Positions 10,536-22,041 of a stretch of 64,000 nt of DNA are shown piece by piece. The notes under the pieces are model-generated. The model ran no database searches. It saw only the letters and a program-made list of their open reading frames with translations, and had not been told where the DNA came from. The DNA is from Apiospora phragmitis. Taxonomy: Eukaryota; Ascomycota; Sordariomycetes; Amphisphaeriales; Apiosporaceae. The stretch spans positions 5,022,001-5,086,000 of the forward strand of contig JAQQWL010000002.1 of the NCBI GenBank assembly GCA_038363925.1, written 5' to 3'. The position numbers and the translations under genes are program-made. Numbering within the stretch: position 1 is the stretch's first letter; every line of letters starts with the position of its first letter.

Positions 10536-11891
10536 TTGATAAAACCATACCAAACAAACATCTGTACACTTCCCCCTATGGCGCCATTAATGATTGATGT
10601 CTACCGAGTAAATCAGCCCAAGCCAATCCGGCGCCAGAAAGTAAATGCGCCACCAAGGAGTAAGGCGTGCAAGATAAACCGGCCGAAGCCTTACAGACCT
10701 ACCACCGCCCGCAAGCATGAGACCATCCACACACTTCTCGGCCTCGTTATTGGCAAGCCCTACCTTCCTCTACGCTCCCTATGGTGCTCGAACTCGCCAC
10801 GCGCTGACAAGCGATACCCGCAGCCACCAGACTCGCGCAAGTCCAATTCTCAGCTCGTCGAGGACCTCACAGCCGCACCTGGAGTGGACGAATCCAAGGT
10901 GGCTAAGTGCGTGGTCGACGTCATATACGAGGATGCCAATGACGACCCCAAGAAGTCCGCTACCATGAGCGCCGGTAAAGGCGACTGGCAAGTGCACGGC
11001 GGCCGGCTTGGCCGAGACCACACTCTGGAGGACGTACCCAATCACTATCTGCGGGACCGCCTCATGAGCTTCACCAACGAGCGCATGCCCCAAGACCAGG
11101 CGCCGGAAGCGCGGCGCCGAGTCTTCTCCGACCTGAACGACGGCGAGATCGCCGTCTACGCGGACATCATCCGCAAGAGCGAGGTGCGGTACACGGGCGG
11201 GGTCCAGATGTGGACCGGCCGCGAATGGCGGGAACGCTGCCGGAAGCAGGAGGCGCAGCAGCACCTGCAGAAGCTGTCCAAAATCATGAAGATTGCCAAC
11301 GAGCACTCTTCCATCAAGAACATGGGCGAGGCCGCCAACATGGAGAAGCAGGAGGAGGCGCTGGACCACATCGACGCGGACATCAACATGACGCCCCACC
11401 CGAGCGGGCACCGTCGCAACTACGGCGACCTCGATCCGATCCGGCACTCAGTATTTAATCCCCGGTCCCAGGACCCCCTGCCCCAGGAGAAGAAGGCCCT
11501 GCCCGTGCCCTTCTACACCGAGATAAACTACGACTGCGACCAGGTCCGGGCCCTCGTCAAGCGCTTCGTGACCAAACCTGGACTGTGGGACCTGGACAAG
11601 TTCCGCCGCGCGTGCGGGCTCGAGCGGGCCCAGCTCATCGGCTTCCTCGAGAAGGCCGGGCCCCGGGGCCGGCGAGCAGAGCCAGGCGTACGCGCTCTGC
11701 TGGGAGTTCTTCCGCCGGCGCGAGGCGCTCGGCCTGGCGCCGTTCTTTGACCAGAAGAAGGCCGACAAGATCTTTCCTTGGCACAAGGTCAAGGGCGGGA
11801 CGGCGGTAAGACGGGGCCAAAGCAGCAGAGGAAGCGTAAGTCAGACGCTGGGGACAACACGGCGCGCGCTACGAAGCGAAATAGGGCCTAG
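10536..11891 (+). CDS. DUF7726-type protein, probable DNA-associated (two compensating frameshifts)
   Basis: The open frame runs from 10536; ATG 10578 is an equally good start. The N-terminal ~145 residues are basic and low-complexity. The conserved C-terminal block begins YTEINYDCDQVRALVKRF and continues KFRRACGLERAQLIGFLEK, which I recognise as the DUF7726 fold found once or twice in many fungal proteins. The frame then breaks: one extra base near 11660-11671 (GGGCCCCGGGGCC) and one missing base near 11797-11803. Reading through both gives YALCWEFFRRREALGLAPFF, FFDQKKADKIFPWHKVKGG and a basic tail with KQQRKRKSD ending at stop 11889-11891, a likely nuclear localisation signal. Because the two indels compensate and lie in G/C runs, assembly error is the simplest explanation. 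Function unknown; helix-turn-helix-like DNA binding is inference. Confidence 0.65.
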
Positions 11892-12215
11892 GAGGATTAT
11901 GGGATGAATAATACGGATGGCACGGCGGGTTACACTGCATGATTATGCCGAGTCTCTCGCAAGAAATTCTTGAATCCCTACATGTAACCGTAGTTGGTCC
12001 AAAGACCAGTTTGCAAGTTAAGTCAGCCCGGGATGTACGAGATAGGTCACCTTTCAACATATACTCAATGGGCTGTTTCGCTCAAACCGACCCACCGTTA
12101 ATGACGTCACGTGCTATTTCGCTTCCGAGCGCAGTGTCATGGGGCGCAACCCGATAAGATCGAATTGACCGCAAACCCCTGACCGGCCTCAGCATCAGTC
12201 CAATCGGGGTGGAAA
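11892..12215. other. Intergenic region
   Basis: 324 bp between two plus-strand genes. It contains the HAD gene promoter. No ORF of note. Confidence 0.6.
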
Positions 12216-13247
12216 ATGGCGAAAGCAAAGTCAAATCTTCTCTTATGCTTCGATGCCTTCGGGACTTTGTTCAAGCCCAAACACACAGTCGCTCTGCAGT
12301 ACGCCGAAGGTGCGCGGCAATGCGGCTTCACGGACTTCACTGACAACGAACTTCAATCAACTCTCAAGACAGCGATCAAGGACGAGTCCAAACGGAACCC
12401 CAACTACGGAAAAGCGACTGGGCTCGGCGCAACCAAATGGTGGACCAATGTAGGTTCCTCCGCACAAGTCCAATCGCCATTCAGCTGTGTACAACCAGGG
12501 TTGATTGGCCATGGGCACCGCCACCTACCTACCTGTTGTTGACCCGACCTACAGGTAATCCGTAATACTTTCACACCTCTGATCCGGGACGGCCAAGCTC
12601 TCCCTACGGATCTAGCCCCCAAACTCTTGCATCGCTTCGCATCCAAAGAAGGCTACGATGTCGAGCCAGGCCTGGTATCTACGTTGAGGGCGCTGAAGCA
12701 GCAAAGTAGCGAGATGCGGTTCGGCCAGATCGTCATCGGCGTCGTGACCAATTCAGATGACCGCGTTCCCAGCATCCTCTCGTCGTTCGGCCTCAACGTC
12801 AGTCCCCTGCGCTACGGCACCCAGATCAGCGAGGTCGACGACGGTGGAAAGATGTTCCGGACAGCAGACTACGACATCGACTTTCATTGCATGTCGTACG
12901 ACGTCGGCGTCGAGAAGCCGGATAAGCGCATCTTCGAGTCGGCCGAACACATGCTGGCCCAGGTCGTCGCCGCTCGCGAGGGGAAAAGCACCGCGGCAGC
13001 CGAAGCGGATACCAAGGCCTGGCAGAAGGTATATGTCGGCGACGAGCACGCCAAGGACGTTGTCGGGGCCATGAATGCGGGTTGGGACCCCGTACTTCTC
13101 GATGCGGACGGGGCCTCTTCTGATGACGACACTTCGAAATTGACGGATTTCTACGGCCAGACACTCGCCGGTTCGTTCAAGGAACGCGCCGTGCTCAAAG
13201 TCACGTCCATACGGGAATTGGTTCTGTGGCTTACAGGAAAGGTGTGA
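12216..13247 (+). CDS. HAD-superfamily hydrolase (HDHD3/haloacid dehalogenase-like)
   Basis: Exon 1 is 12216-12449 (donor GTAGGT) and exon 2 is 12555-13247 (acceptor CTACAG), phase 0, 308 residues. Motif I is LLCFDAFGTLFKP with the nucleophilic Asp. Motif II is GVVTNSDDRVPSIL. The motif III lysine lies in GVEKPDKRIFE, and motif IV is VYVGDEHAKDVVGAMNAGWD. The order and spacing match the HDHD3 / 2-haloacid dehalogenase-like group, small cytosolic phosphatases with a helical cap between motifs I and II. The substrate cannot be predicted. The 105-bp intron interrupts the cap region after TKWWTN. No sign of damage. Confidence 0.88.
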
Positions 13248-13963
13248 GGTATCGAGCTCACCGACTTCCAGCCTCAGCGAACATTTGAAGCTGGCGGCTT
13301 TAGGTTGCAGCCGAATAGCCGCTTAGCTCTACATGCCGTAACAACAAGTCAAGACCGAGAGATGACGCCAGCCGAGTTTTTCGTTCGATGTGGGGGAACG
13401 CTTATTATGAACCACACTGTCCCCATAGATTTGATCATATATCGTGACATGTAGCGGGGGCGGATCTAGGTGTTTAAACAAGCGGCCCCCATATTGGCTA
13501 AAAATAGATGACTCTGCTTGCGCGGGAGGCTGAGCTGCTAGGAGCAGCTCCCGGGCGAGCTTATAGCGGCTCAGCACGCCTAGGACGAACGCCCAAGACG
13601 CCTAGGGACCCTGCCAGTCTGCACAATATGCAGGTCCGGCTGCTGAAACATCGACCAACCTAACTTACGGGGGGTACAGTAATCTGACATGCAAAACACC
13701 CACCTGGTTGCCTGTCAGACTGTGCCGCGAATCCTTCGAAAGTCCTCCAAAATGGTTCGCGCCCGCCCAGCCTCTTTTCATGTAGGACAGCCGTCAATCG
13801 TTTCATTCTTTTCTAGCACCGGGCGACAGGGAAATATGACAGCTTTTCCACGCAAGATCAGCTAGCCGCCACTAACCTAGTTTCTTCTTTCCCCAAACAT
13901 CCATCAGCCTGCCAGTGGGTTTGCTTTGAGAAAGCCAGGAAGAGTCCTAGCCTCCAAACAACC
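13248..13963. other. Intergenic region
   Basis: 716 bp, no supported gene; the 13,880-13,963 stretch looks like a 5' leader of the next gene. Confidence 0.6.
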
Positions 13964-14886
13964 ATGGCCAAGTACCTCGGCCTCAAGTCGCAGCCCGTCC
14001 ACAAAGACCTCATCCCCGCCGACGTCGAGGATCCGCCAACACAACGGCAGCATCCCTCAAGCGGCATGCCCGGGAACGTGCGCAACATCCACGACTACCC
14101 GACCAGCGGCGGCCGCAGCACCAGCAGTCTCCCGCCGCGGCCCGCCGGCCAGGGCGTCTCGTGGCAGCAGCGCAACTGCCCGAACGCGCGCTTCTGCTGG
14201 CCCTTCGACTGGGCCTCGTGGACGCTCGACACGGGCGGCGACGGGGCCGCGCTGCTGCACCGCGTCTGCATGTGGATCACGCTCGCGACGCGGACGGCCC
14301 TGGCCGTCTTCTCGCTCGTCTTCCTGTTCGTCGGGTTCCAGATCGGCAGTTTCGTTATTAATGTTATTATTGCCGTCCTCGGTTTCTTCTTCATCGCGTG
14401 GTGCCTCGCTCGCATCGGGGACGCGGTGGGCGAGCGGCGGGTGATGGGGGCGCTGGTGGTGAGTGTGCTTGTTTGTCTGTGCCTTCTCTTTCCGTTTTAG
14501 GCCGACTCACCAAGGCCCCTGATGAGGGGTCGAGTTTTGGGACATGTTTGTTTTTCAGCCAATGTGTTAAACTTGGACTGCAGTTGAATAATATGCATGG
14601 GATAAGCTGACAAGATGGAAATCTTACAGGGCCGGTGGCATTTTGATTTCTTCTTGATCGGCTCTGCCGCTGTCCACATCATCATGATCGCCACAGTTTT
14701 CGTCTACAAATCCAGGGTGGGCTTCCTGGTAAGCTGGTATGGAATGTGAGTACTTCCTTCTCGCCGAGGTTTTATTGTCTTGTTTTGGTAATGCCCGTTG
14801 GCGCTAATCTTCCATTCAGGTGGATTCTGATATTCGCTGTGGCTTGGATCGCGGGTTGGGCACCGGAGGGGACCTCGTACGTTTGA
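13964..14886 (+). CDS. Multi-pass membrane protein of unknown function
   Basis: Three exons: 13964-14458 (donor GTGAGT), 14630-14745 (donor GTGAGT) and 14820-14886, giving 225 residues. The N-terminal ~85 residues are soluble, Pro/Ser-rich, and contain NCPNARFCWPFDWASWTLD. Hydrophobic segments then follow at about residues 98-120, 123-145, 176-192 and 200-217, so three or four membrane spans. The C-terminus is short (EGTSYV). I do not recognise a named family. The phases of both introns agree, and the reading is open throughout, so this looks like an intact gene. The neighbouring gene downstream is a HET pseudogene on the other strand, so this gene marks the left edge of the accessory island. 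Confidence 0.72.
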
Positions 14887-15191
14887 GCGTGAGCGATCAT
14901 CCTGTCACGGTATGGTATCGATGAACTGGCATTCGCCAAGGCAGGTATCTGTAGTACTCGAGTCTTTAGGTCGGAACAGGTGGAGTGACAATACCCAAGA
15001 AAGATCTACCATTTCGTGTGCAAGATTCAAGCACGTTCATGTGTCGTTGGAATCTGAAAGGTACCCATTGGCAGGCAATACAGCTTCTGTCTTCCATCTA
15101 ATACATAAATCGCCAGTGGACGTGAGATGCGTAGCGGAACCCTTCACTAACCCCTAGTCGCATCCGCTATTAATAACCAGCTCGGGAATAA
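14887..15191. other. Intergenic, convergent
   Basis: 305 bp between convergent genes; nothing seen. Confidence 0.6.
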
Positions 15192-16938
15192 TCAGATGAC
15201 CGTAATCGTCTGAACGTCCCAACCGGGCAGATCCGCGGCCTTGCAGTCGAACATGTGCCGCTCCAGATTAGACCAACGACAGGAGCCGATTCGCTTGTAG
15301 TAGGCGTCCTCGTCGTCGGGGCCTACGGCGACATTTTTGCCGAGGAGAGCAGCAGCAGCAGCATCAGCAGTCGTCGATGATTCGGCGGCGGGAGGGTCGT
15401 CGAAGAAGATGCTCTCCTGACTGGGCCAGTCGTCTTCCCACGCGTCGGCCATGCACCGCACGTCGCAGCCGTCGAGGACCGTCTGCCCCGTCCCGTCGCC
15501 CAGATTCACCTCGTGCTCGATCCGGCGCAGGGCGCCGCGGAGCTCCAACAGGCCCGACTGGATGCTGAAGCACTCCGTGCCCGGCGACGTGGGCATCACG
15601 TGGGCGGAGAGCACGTCGACGATGCCGTCGGCCTCGTCGTCCCAGCCTTGGACCGTGCCGAAGCGTCCGTCTTGGGTCTCGGTTCCCATGCGGGTCCACC
15701 AGTTGCCCATGAAACGGATGCTGGCATCGACGGCGGCCCGCGACCTGATTTTGTTTTCGATTTTTTGAGCTGTCAGTGGTCGCTTTGCTCCAAGATAGGG
15801 AGGGAAAAAAAGACACCACCCTATAAGGGCACTCTCTCTCACTAAGCAAGTACTCACCACGAAGGGGCCCGGTATTGTTTGGGTCTCGGCTTTGGCCGCC
15901 CCTCGTCGGCCACCCAGCAGAGCTGCAGGGGCAAGTTCTCCTTGAAGAGGCCGGCCAGATAGGTGTACCCGGTGCAGTCCGCGATGGTCTTGGTAATGGC
16001 GGACAGGGCCGTCAGCTTGTCCGAAGAGTTCGTCACGGCACGGTTGCTGTAGTGTTGTACAATTGGCTCCAAAGCCGGCATAGGCCGTCCCGGGACACAC
16101 GGAATCGGTGCATCTGCATCTGTAAGGTAAGTAACGGTCCATCAGTTTGGTTGACCTGATAGGGCGGAAAAGAAGAAACATGGGTGTAATTAGAGAGAGA
16201 GAGAGAGAGAGAGAGGACAGAGGCGAGAGTTTCATTACCAGCAACGATGGCTCCGACCTATCGTGGTCATACAGCTTGTCCTTCTTCCAATTGCCGTCAA
16301 ACTTCTGAGCGGATCTGCAGTACCAGTGCATAATATTCTTGGAGTAACACAGTTTTCGCGGAGACAGCAAAGCTTCCTGAAACATCCAGGCCCATTCATG
16401 GTTTGGGGTTGATAGTAAACGCCGCGTTACTACGAGGTCGTTCTCCAGCAGTAACGCATGGCCTGTCCGCCCGTCCTTAGACCGGTACTTTATCTAATTC
16501 CGAGTTGATGGGTGAGCGAGCGTATGGTTTAACCCCATTGCTACAGCACAGATCGAAAAAGGTGCTGGGAGAGCTGTATCATACCTTTGTAGGGGGAACT
16601 TATGATAAGTATAAGCCTTCTCGTCAAGAAACCCATCGTGTACACTATCAGCCCTTGACGCAAATATGGTCAGGTAACCTTGCTGGTAGATCTCCGGCAT
16701 AATGAGAAGCTCTCGCTTGAGATCCTCTGAGTCATCTTGAACGATGCATAGAGCATCAACCCACAAGTAGGGAATGTCGAGTCGCCGACAGACTCTGACG
16801 GCATCCACCAGTGTCTGCGGCAGTTTGCGCATGCCGATCCCTTCCTTGAGGTAGCTGTGCAAAGTCTTCTTCGTGGTGCGGGTCTTCTGTGGACCCCCGA
16901 GGCCACATCATCTGGCAACATAATAGCACGTTAGCTAC
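15192..16938 (-). pseudogene. Heterokaryon-incompatibility (HET) domain gene, decayed
   Basis: HET proteins act in fungal self/non-self recognition and programmed cell death. The HET core is clear: LPQTLVDAVRVCRRLDIPYL, then WVDALCIVQDDSEDLKREL, IYQQGYLTIFASRADS and GFLDEK. Further on come MFQEALLSPRKLCYS, RAPSW and a C-terminal domain (AAVDASIRFMGNWW). Approximate exons are up to 16239, 16119-15858 and 15744-15192; the PSW codon is split across a GTGAGT..CAG intron as in many HET genes. Two in-frame stops break it: TGA at 16910-16908, just before CGLGGPQKT, and TAG at 16496-16494 before IKYRSKDGRTGHALLL. Both could come from single C-to-T changes (CGA to TGA, CAG to TAG), as RIP would produce. 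The join at 16239/16119 is also one or two bases out of phase. The N-terminus upstream of 16938 is not identified. Confidence 0.75.
16193..16216. repeat. (GA)n microsatellite
   Basis: About 12 GA units in the first recognised intron of the HET pseudogene. Confidence 0.9.
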
Positions 16939-17660
16939 ATAGGAATAGAGAGAAGAAGACCCCCGTGCACGTATGCAACGTCATGGGTAGACTGTGACGA
17001 CACCCACCGGTTTCCGTAGCGCAGGCTAGGACTGTTGCACACCGCGCGAAGCGAGGGGACAACCATCCCGGCGTCCACCTCCGAGAGAGGGCTACCACCA
17101 GGTCGCTCGGCTCGTGCTCACCGTCTTCCAGCAGAAGAAAAAGACCGCGGAAAAAGAGACAAGTGTCAGGCGCTGTGGCTCGGAGTCAGCGGTAATTATG
17201 TAACAACCAATCAAGCAGTTGTATAATAAATAACCACATAAGTACCGTTCTTCAAGTCCGAGTAGGTGATGGGAACGGTGATTCCACCAGAGCTTTCGGT
17301 GAGGTTGGTCTCGTTAATCATGATAGTCTCGCAACTTGTGCGGCTATGAGACTGCGAAATTTGCCGAAGTACCGGCCTCTGAGAAATAGGCGCCATAATT
17401 CCTTCGGATCACATAGGAGTAGGTATGGGTACTTCACGATTCTGCTTACATCGCCAATGGCCAGAAGTAGCAGAAGAGCAAACTTCGAGCACGTCAGCTT
17501 GCCATCTTGATCACTCTGTTGCAGGTAAGAAGTAGGCTGTGACTGATGACCCCGGTCTCTGCCGGAGCTGACTTCCCCCTCCTTCAGTTCCACCGAAAAG
17601 AATGACTTCCCCTCCTTTAGTTCCTCCGAAAAGAATTCCTCCAGGCTCAGTCCGTTCCTT
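16939..17660. other. Gap between HET pseudogene and ankyrin gene; 36-bp imperfect repeat
   Basis: On the minus strand an open stretch (about 17640-17318) contains a twice-repeated unit encoding FFSEELKEGK / FFSVELKEGE at about 17570-17640, then LLLLLAIGDVSRIVKYPYLL. It could be a lost 3' extension of the ankyrin gene or of the HET gene's N-terminus; I cannot place it. The segment 16950-17210 has no recognisable coding content. Confidence 0.4.
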
Positions 17661-18085
17661 TTATTTAGTCTTCCCGGAGGCCCGTAGCGAGATCCCCGAG
17701 TTCACAAAATGCTGTACAAGCTCTCCGGCCCTCTGACCTACGTCCCAGTCTTCAGCAAGAAGACTGCGCATGTCCCGAACGATACACTCTAATAGAATCT
17801 CCATAACCTCGGAGACCTCGAGGACCCAGATCAGCCGGCGCTCGTACCATTTCTGTAACCTTGCCATTTCTTCCCGGTCTTAACGCATTATGAATTGTTT
17901 CTCTAACGAAGATGCGTATCCGATAAGGTCTAAAAATGGATGCAATACATTATCTTTATAATTAGTTACTAAGAATATAAAATTTCTTCCTATAGTATCA
18001 TCTCGAAAGTTATAATATACTAATGGGTTAGTTCTCTTCTACGCTATATTAGGCCTGGTATAACGATGGGGCAAAATTATATATA

Positions 18086-18117
18086 AGCTAAAGCACCCTT
18101 CCACGGACCACCCCTTT
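18086..18117 (+). repeat. Left terminal inverted repeat of copy A
   Basis: Pairs with 19915-19946; differences are C/T transitions. Preceded by the TA target duplicate at 18084-18085. Confidence 0.88.
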
Positions 18118-19914
18118 ACAGACTACCGCGTTTCGCTTTATAAACGCGTTAAACCTTTAAATAATAATATAGATTTCTTTTACTACCTTTACTTTTTAAT
18201 TATATATACTATTATTATTTTATTCGTTTTTTTAATTATTTCTTTATATCGTTATTTAATATTTAAAAACGCGCGTAAGCTATTATATATAACGTAAAGC
18301 TCGGACTAAGTGTTCGCGAAGCCGTCCGTATATAAAATACCGACCGATCTTATATCATACGGCGCCTAGCTAGTATACCGACGCGATAAGAGTTAAATAA
18401 AAACTAGTAGGTATTATTATTATTTTTTAAGACTTAATTAATAAATTAAGCTATCGGCTAGACTAAACTAGGCTTTGCGCTAACGCTTTCGAGGCGTCTT
18501 ATACGCTAAGGTAACGTTAATATACTCGATTTTTAACTAAAAACGAGTTCGTTAAAACCACTAGGTTTAAAATAATTAATTATAGCCGCGTTAATAAAGT
18601 AACTGTCGCTAATATTAACGTTTTTTTAATAAATTTAATACCTCGAAGTTAATTAATATCGTTTTTAAACGCTTTTATAATATTAACGAAATAAGTATCG
18701 GCTAAAGCGTTAACGGTAACCACTAAGTAGTTATTAAAGCTACTAGCTATCTAGCCTTTAAAAAAGACGTCGAAAAAGGGGAATAGATTACTACCTTAAA
18801 ATATATAGGCTGTAATAGGGTAGCCCTCCCGCCGCTAGTTATTTTTAAAGGGGCCGACGTCTAAAGCTAGTAGTTTCTAAACTAAGATGGCCATCTTTAA
18901 GATAACTAGCGGTTTAAAGTATCGCTTAAAGGGTAGACTAATAATCTTATAACATTAGATTAGATTTAAGATATCTTTATTCCTTATATTCGATCTCGTT
19001 ATTATAATAAATAAGTCGTTTTAATTTATAACGGCTATAATTTATATATAAATAAAGATTTTTTATAACTTTATTTTATTAATAAAATATAGCTCGTTTT
19101 TTACGAGCTATATTATAATTATATCGTATAAGTTTTAAATATAAGGGTCTTTAAGCTATTAAAAAAAAGCTAAGAATTCTTTTAAAAGTATACTTAAACG
19201 CGGTCTTTAAATTTAAACCTATTAAATTAAATATATTAAAGGTATACCGCTAGGCTAAGATTAACGTTTTAACTCTTTCGACGATTTAAAATATTTAAAA
19301 AATAGCTAGGATTTATCCGCGGGATCGATTAAAACCTTTATTATCGAAATATATTATCTTAAAAAATAAAAGTGTTGCTTAACTACGTTTAAAGCTACCC
19401 TTAATAATTAATAAAGAATTAACGCTCGATTTTATCGTCGAATTAACCTTAACGCCTATTAAAACACCTTTTAATAATTAAATATTAAGAAATAATAATT
19501 GAAAATTAACCGCTATAAACCTTATTTTAACCTCTTTTTTAAAAAACTCTTTATTCGTAAAATTAATAAGGCCCTTAATAAATAAATTAATTATTTTTAA
19601 GCTAAACTTCGTAAAAAAATTATTAAAATACGTTAAAAAATAAAAATCGTACCGGGATAGCGATTTATTTATATAATTAATATACGACGGGCTAAGCGGA
19701 GGCTAAAAAATAAAATCATATTTAAGGACGAATTTATCGACGTTAAGGTACTAAGTAAGCCGCAGAACAATACAGAGGGAATAAAAAACGATAAAACGAA
19801 AATAAAGGATTATATTATTATTAAAAATACTAGAAAATAGTACATCTTAACTAATTTTAACTATAAAAATGACTTTGAATTAAAAAGGTATGTTTGGTAA
19901 GTTTTCTAATCCGC

Positions 19915-19946
19915 GAAGGGGTGGTCCGTGGAGGGGTGCTTTAGCT
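19915..19946 (-). repeat. Right terminal inverted repeat of copy A
   Basis: Reverse complement of 18086-18117 with about two mismatches. Followed by TA at 19947-19948. Confidence 0.88.
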
Positions 19947-20182
19947 TACAGGTTTGCATGGCGGTCTAGCTTCGTAACGATTTCTCATTGCGGAGGTCCA
20001 GCTTGCGAGACCATTCTGTTCCAGGTACAGGTTCCAGAGCTCGAAAAGTGGCTGCTGCCATTGGCACCTCAGCTCGCCCAAGCTCAAGTGGACGATATCT
20101 GAACAGTCGGACTCAAGTAGGAGGCGTTTCTCTTCTTGTTTGCGGTTGATTCTCTCGTGCTCTTCCCGGCTCATCTCGGTTA

Positions 20183-20225
20183 ACGTATCCTACAAGCGAA
20201 TGTCCCACACAAGCGAATGTCTCAT
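20183..20225 (+). repeat. Left terminal inverted repeat of copy B
   Basis: Pairs with 21999-22041 with two or three transitions; holds two 13-bp subrepeats. Confidence 0.9.
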
Positions 20226-21998
20226 TCTTTTACACCCTTTTTAATAAAATATAAGTTAATTTTATTACAACGTATTTAAAATATTAAAATTAATCGGAAT
20301 CCTTATCTTTAGATATTTCTATATTATTTTAATAAGTGCGCGTATTATGCCCGGGCTCTCCGCAGATTTTATAGCGTTATAAGCGTATCCTAAACGTCTT
20401 TATATAACCACTCTTTCGACGCGATTCGTTTTATAACTATTTATTAACGTCCCTTTAAAACTATAGGTTTTTTTTAGCTTATATACGAAGTGATCCTTTA
20501 TTTTATAATCGTTTTTTTTATACGGCGGCGTTAATTAAGTATTTTATTTACTTTTCGAAGTATTACGTTCTTACTTTTTAAAAAAGTAACTCGGTATATA
20601 ATATACGTTATAACTTTTACGATTTAGTTAAAACTAATTAAAATAGATGTCGGAGAGTTATTTTAATACCGTATAATATGGTTTCGAATATATTCGGTTT
20701 AAAATTAGGCCTTAATCGGGTTATTTAAAGTTTTTAATTCTTAAGGAAGAGGTAGGCCGAAAAACGTCCTTAAAGGTGTTAAAGTATGTAGCTTTATATC
20801 TAACTATAAAATAATATATTCCGGATTGTACAGGATAAGTCCTATCCCTCGAAAGCCTTCTCGTATATTCGAAATAATGAAAATCGTTTAGAACGTTTTT
20901 AAAAACGCTAATAGGAAGTCTTCCTTTAAAATATAAATAATATACGCCCGTATAAAATATTTAATTTCTTTCCCGTACGCCTTTTTTAATATATAAAAAT
21001 AACCGATATTAAAAAGTTAGAGTTTATATAACGAATAAGAAAGTATATAAAGTATAATAATTAAGTTTTTTTTATAATAAAGCTTAAAAGTTATTAAGTA
21101 ATAACTTTCGTGGCCGTCTAAAACTAAGAGGCGATAACGACCCTTCGTATAAAACTTAATATATTAATTAAAGTATCAAATCTAGTCCTCGCTTCTTTTA
21201 TTTATAATCTAGCTATTTTTAGTAACTACGATCACTTAATCCTTTAATAATAGGCTATTTTCGTACTAAGAAAAAAGGTGTGTTTTCCCAGCAAAAATAA
21301 TATACGGAGGGATGGCGTAACCGTATAATCCGACGCCCTAGATAATTATAACCTATTCCCGGTTCCTTTACTATATTACTTTAGGCCTTCCGTATCGATC
21401 GGAGGTGGTTACGATTATTTCGGACGAGATTTAGCCTATAAGAAAGCCGGTCTCGTTAAAGTTATAAATATCCTCCTCTTAGATCCCGTATTTATAAATT
21501 ATATTCCGTACGAGGGTAAATTACGCGCGATACGCGTCGGGATCTTTATAAAAGACTTTTTAATAATCGATTCTTTGGTTAAAACGCGTCCGGAAATCTA
21601 GTTATTATTATATAAAATTAAAGGCTTAATTAACGCCGACGCGTTCCGCGTTACGTAAACTAAATAATCGATTCGCTATATCTTTTATATTATTTAGCCG
21701 GGGAAAAAACGATCGCGTATTTAAATTAATAATATATTAAATAATCGCATTTTTTTCGGAATTTAAAAGCTTTCGAGAATTCGTAGGTATTTCGCGTCGT
21801 ATAAGTTAGCTATTTCGTTTACGCTGTAAGGTTTTCGATAAGACGTAATAAATTAATGTAGCCTTTCGTACGTTTAAAGTTGAGTCTTCTTAAAACGCTT
21901 AAAGCGCTAGAATTATATCACTCTCTTTCTAAAGTTGTGGCATTTTCGGACGTAAAAGAATATAAAGAAAGGTTAAGGCTATAAGGAAATTTATGAAA

Positions 21999-22041
21999 GT
22001 GGGACATTCGCTTGTGTAGGACATTCGCTTGTAGGATACGT
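21999..22041 (-). repeat. Right terminal inverted repeat of copy B
   Basis: Reverse complement of 20183-20225; followed by the TA target duplicate at 22042-22043. Confidence 0.9.

Larger units (their letters stand above)
18086..19946 (+). mobile_element. RIP-mutated pogo/Fot1-type DNA transposon, copy A
   Basis: 1861 bp. It is flanked by TA (18084-18085 and 19947-19948) and bounded by imperfect inverted repeats of about 32 bp starting AGCTAAAGCACCC. The interior is about 70-75% AT with dense TA/TAA. On the plus strand a wrecked transposase is still readable at about 18980-19190: RYYNK-stop-VVLIYNGYNLYI matches the DDE block usually RVLICDGH-SHI, followed by a motif usually QPLDVGVFxPLKK seen as VLNIRVFKLLKK. 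The catalytic Asp and His appear as Asn and Tyr, which is what G-to-A / C-to-T changes give. It cannot be active. Size, TA target and DDE block fit the Tc1/mariner superfamily, Fot1/pogo group. Confidence 0.9.
20183..22041 (-). mobile_element. RIP-mutated pogo/Fot1-type DNA transposon, copy B
   Basis: 1859 bp, flanked by TA (20181-20182 and 22042-22043), with inverted repeats of about 43 bp starting ACGTATCCTACAAGCGAATG. Each repeat contains ACAAGCGAATGTC twice, 17 bp apart, typical of Fot1-like ends. The transposase is on the minus strand; at about 21450-21280 one can read AGFLIG-stop-ISSEIIVTTSD, then GRPKVI, then AIPPYIIFAGKTH. This is the family's DETGFxxG... VVT/GRPK... AIPPxxIFAGKxH order, broken by TAA/TAG stops from C-to-T change. 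The ends differ from copy A, so it is a separate family. Same orientation as the host gene. Confidence 0.92.
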
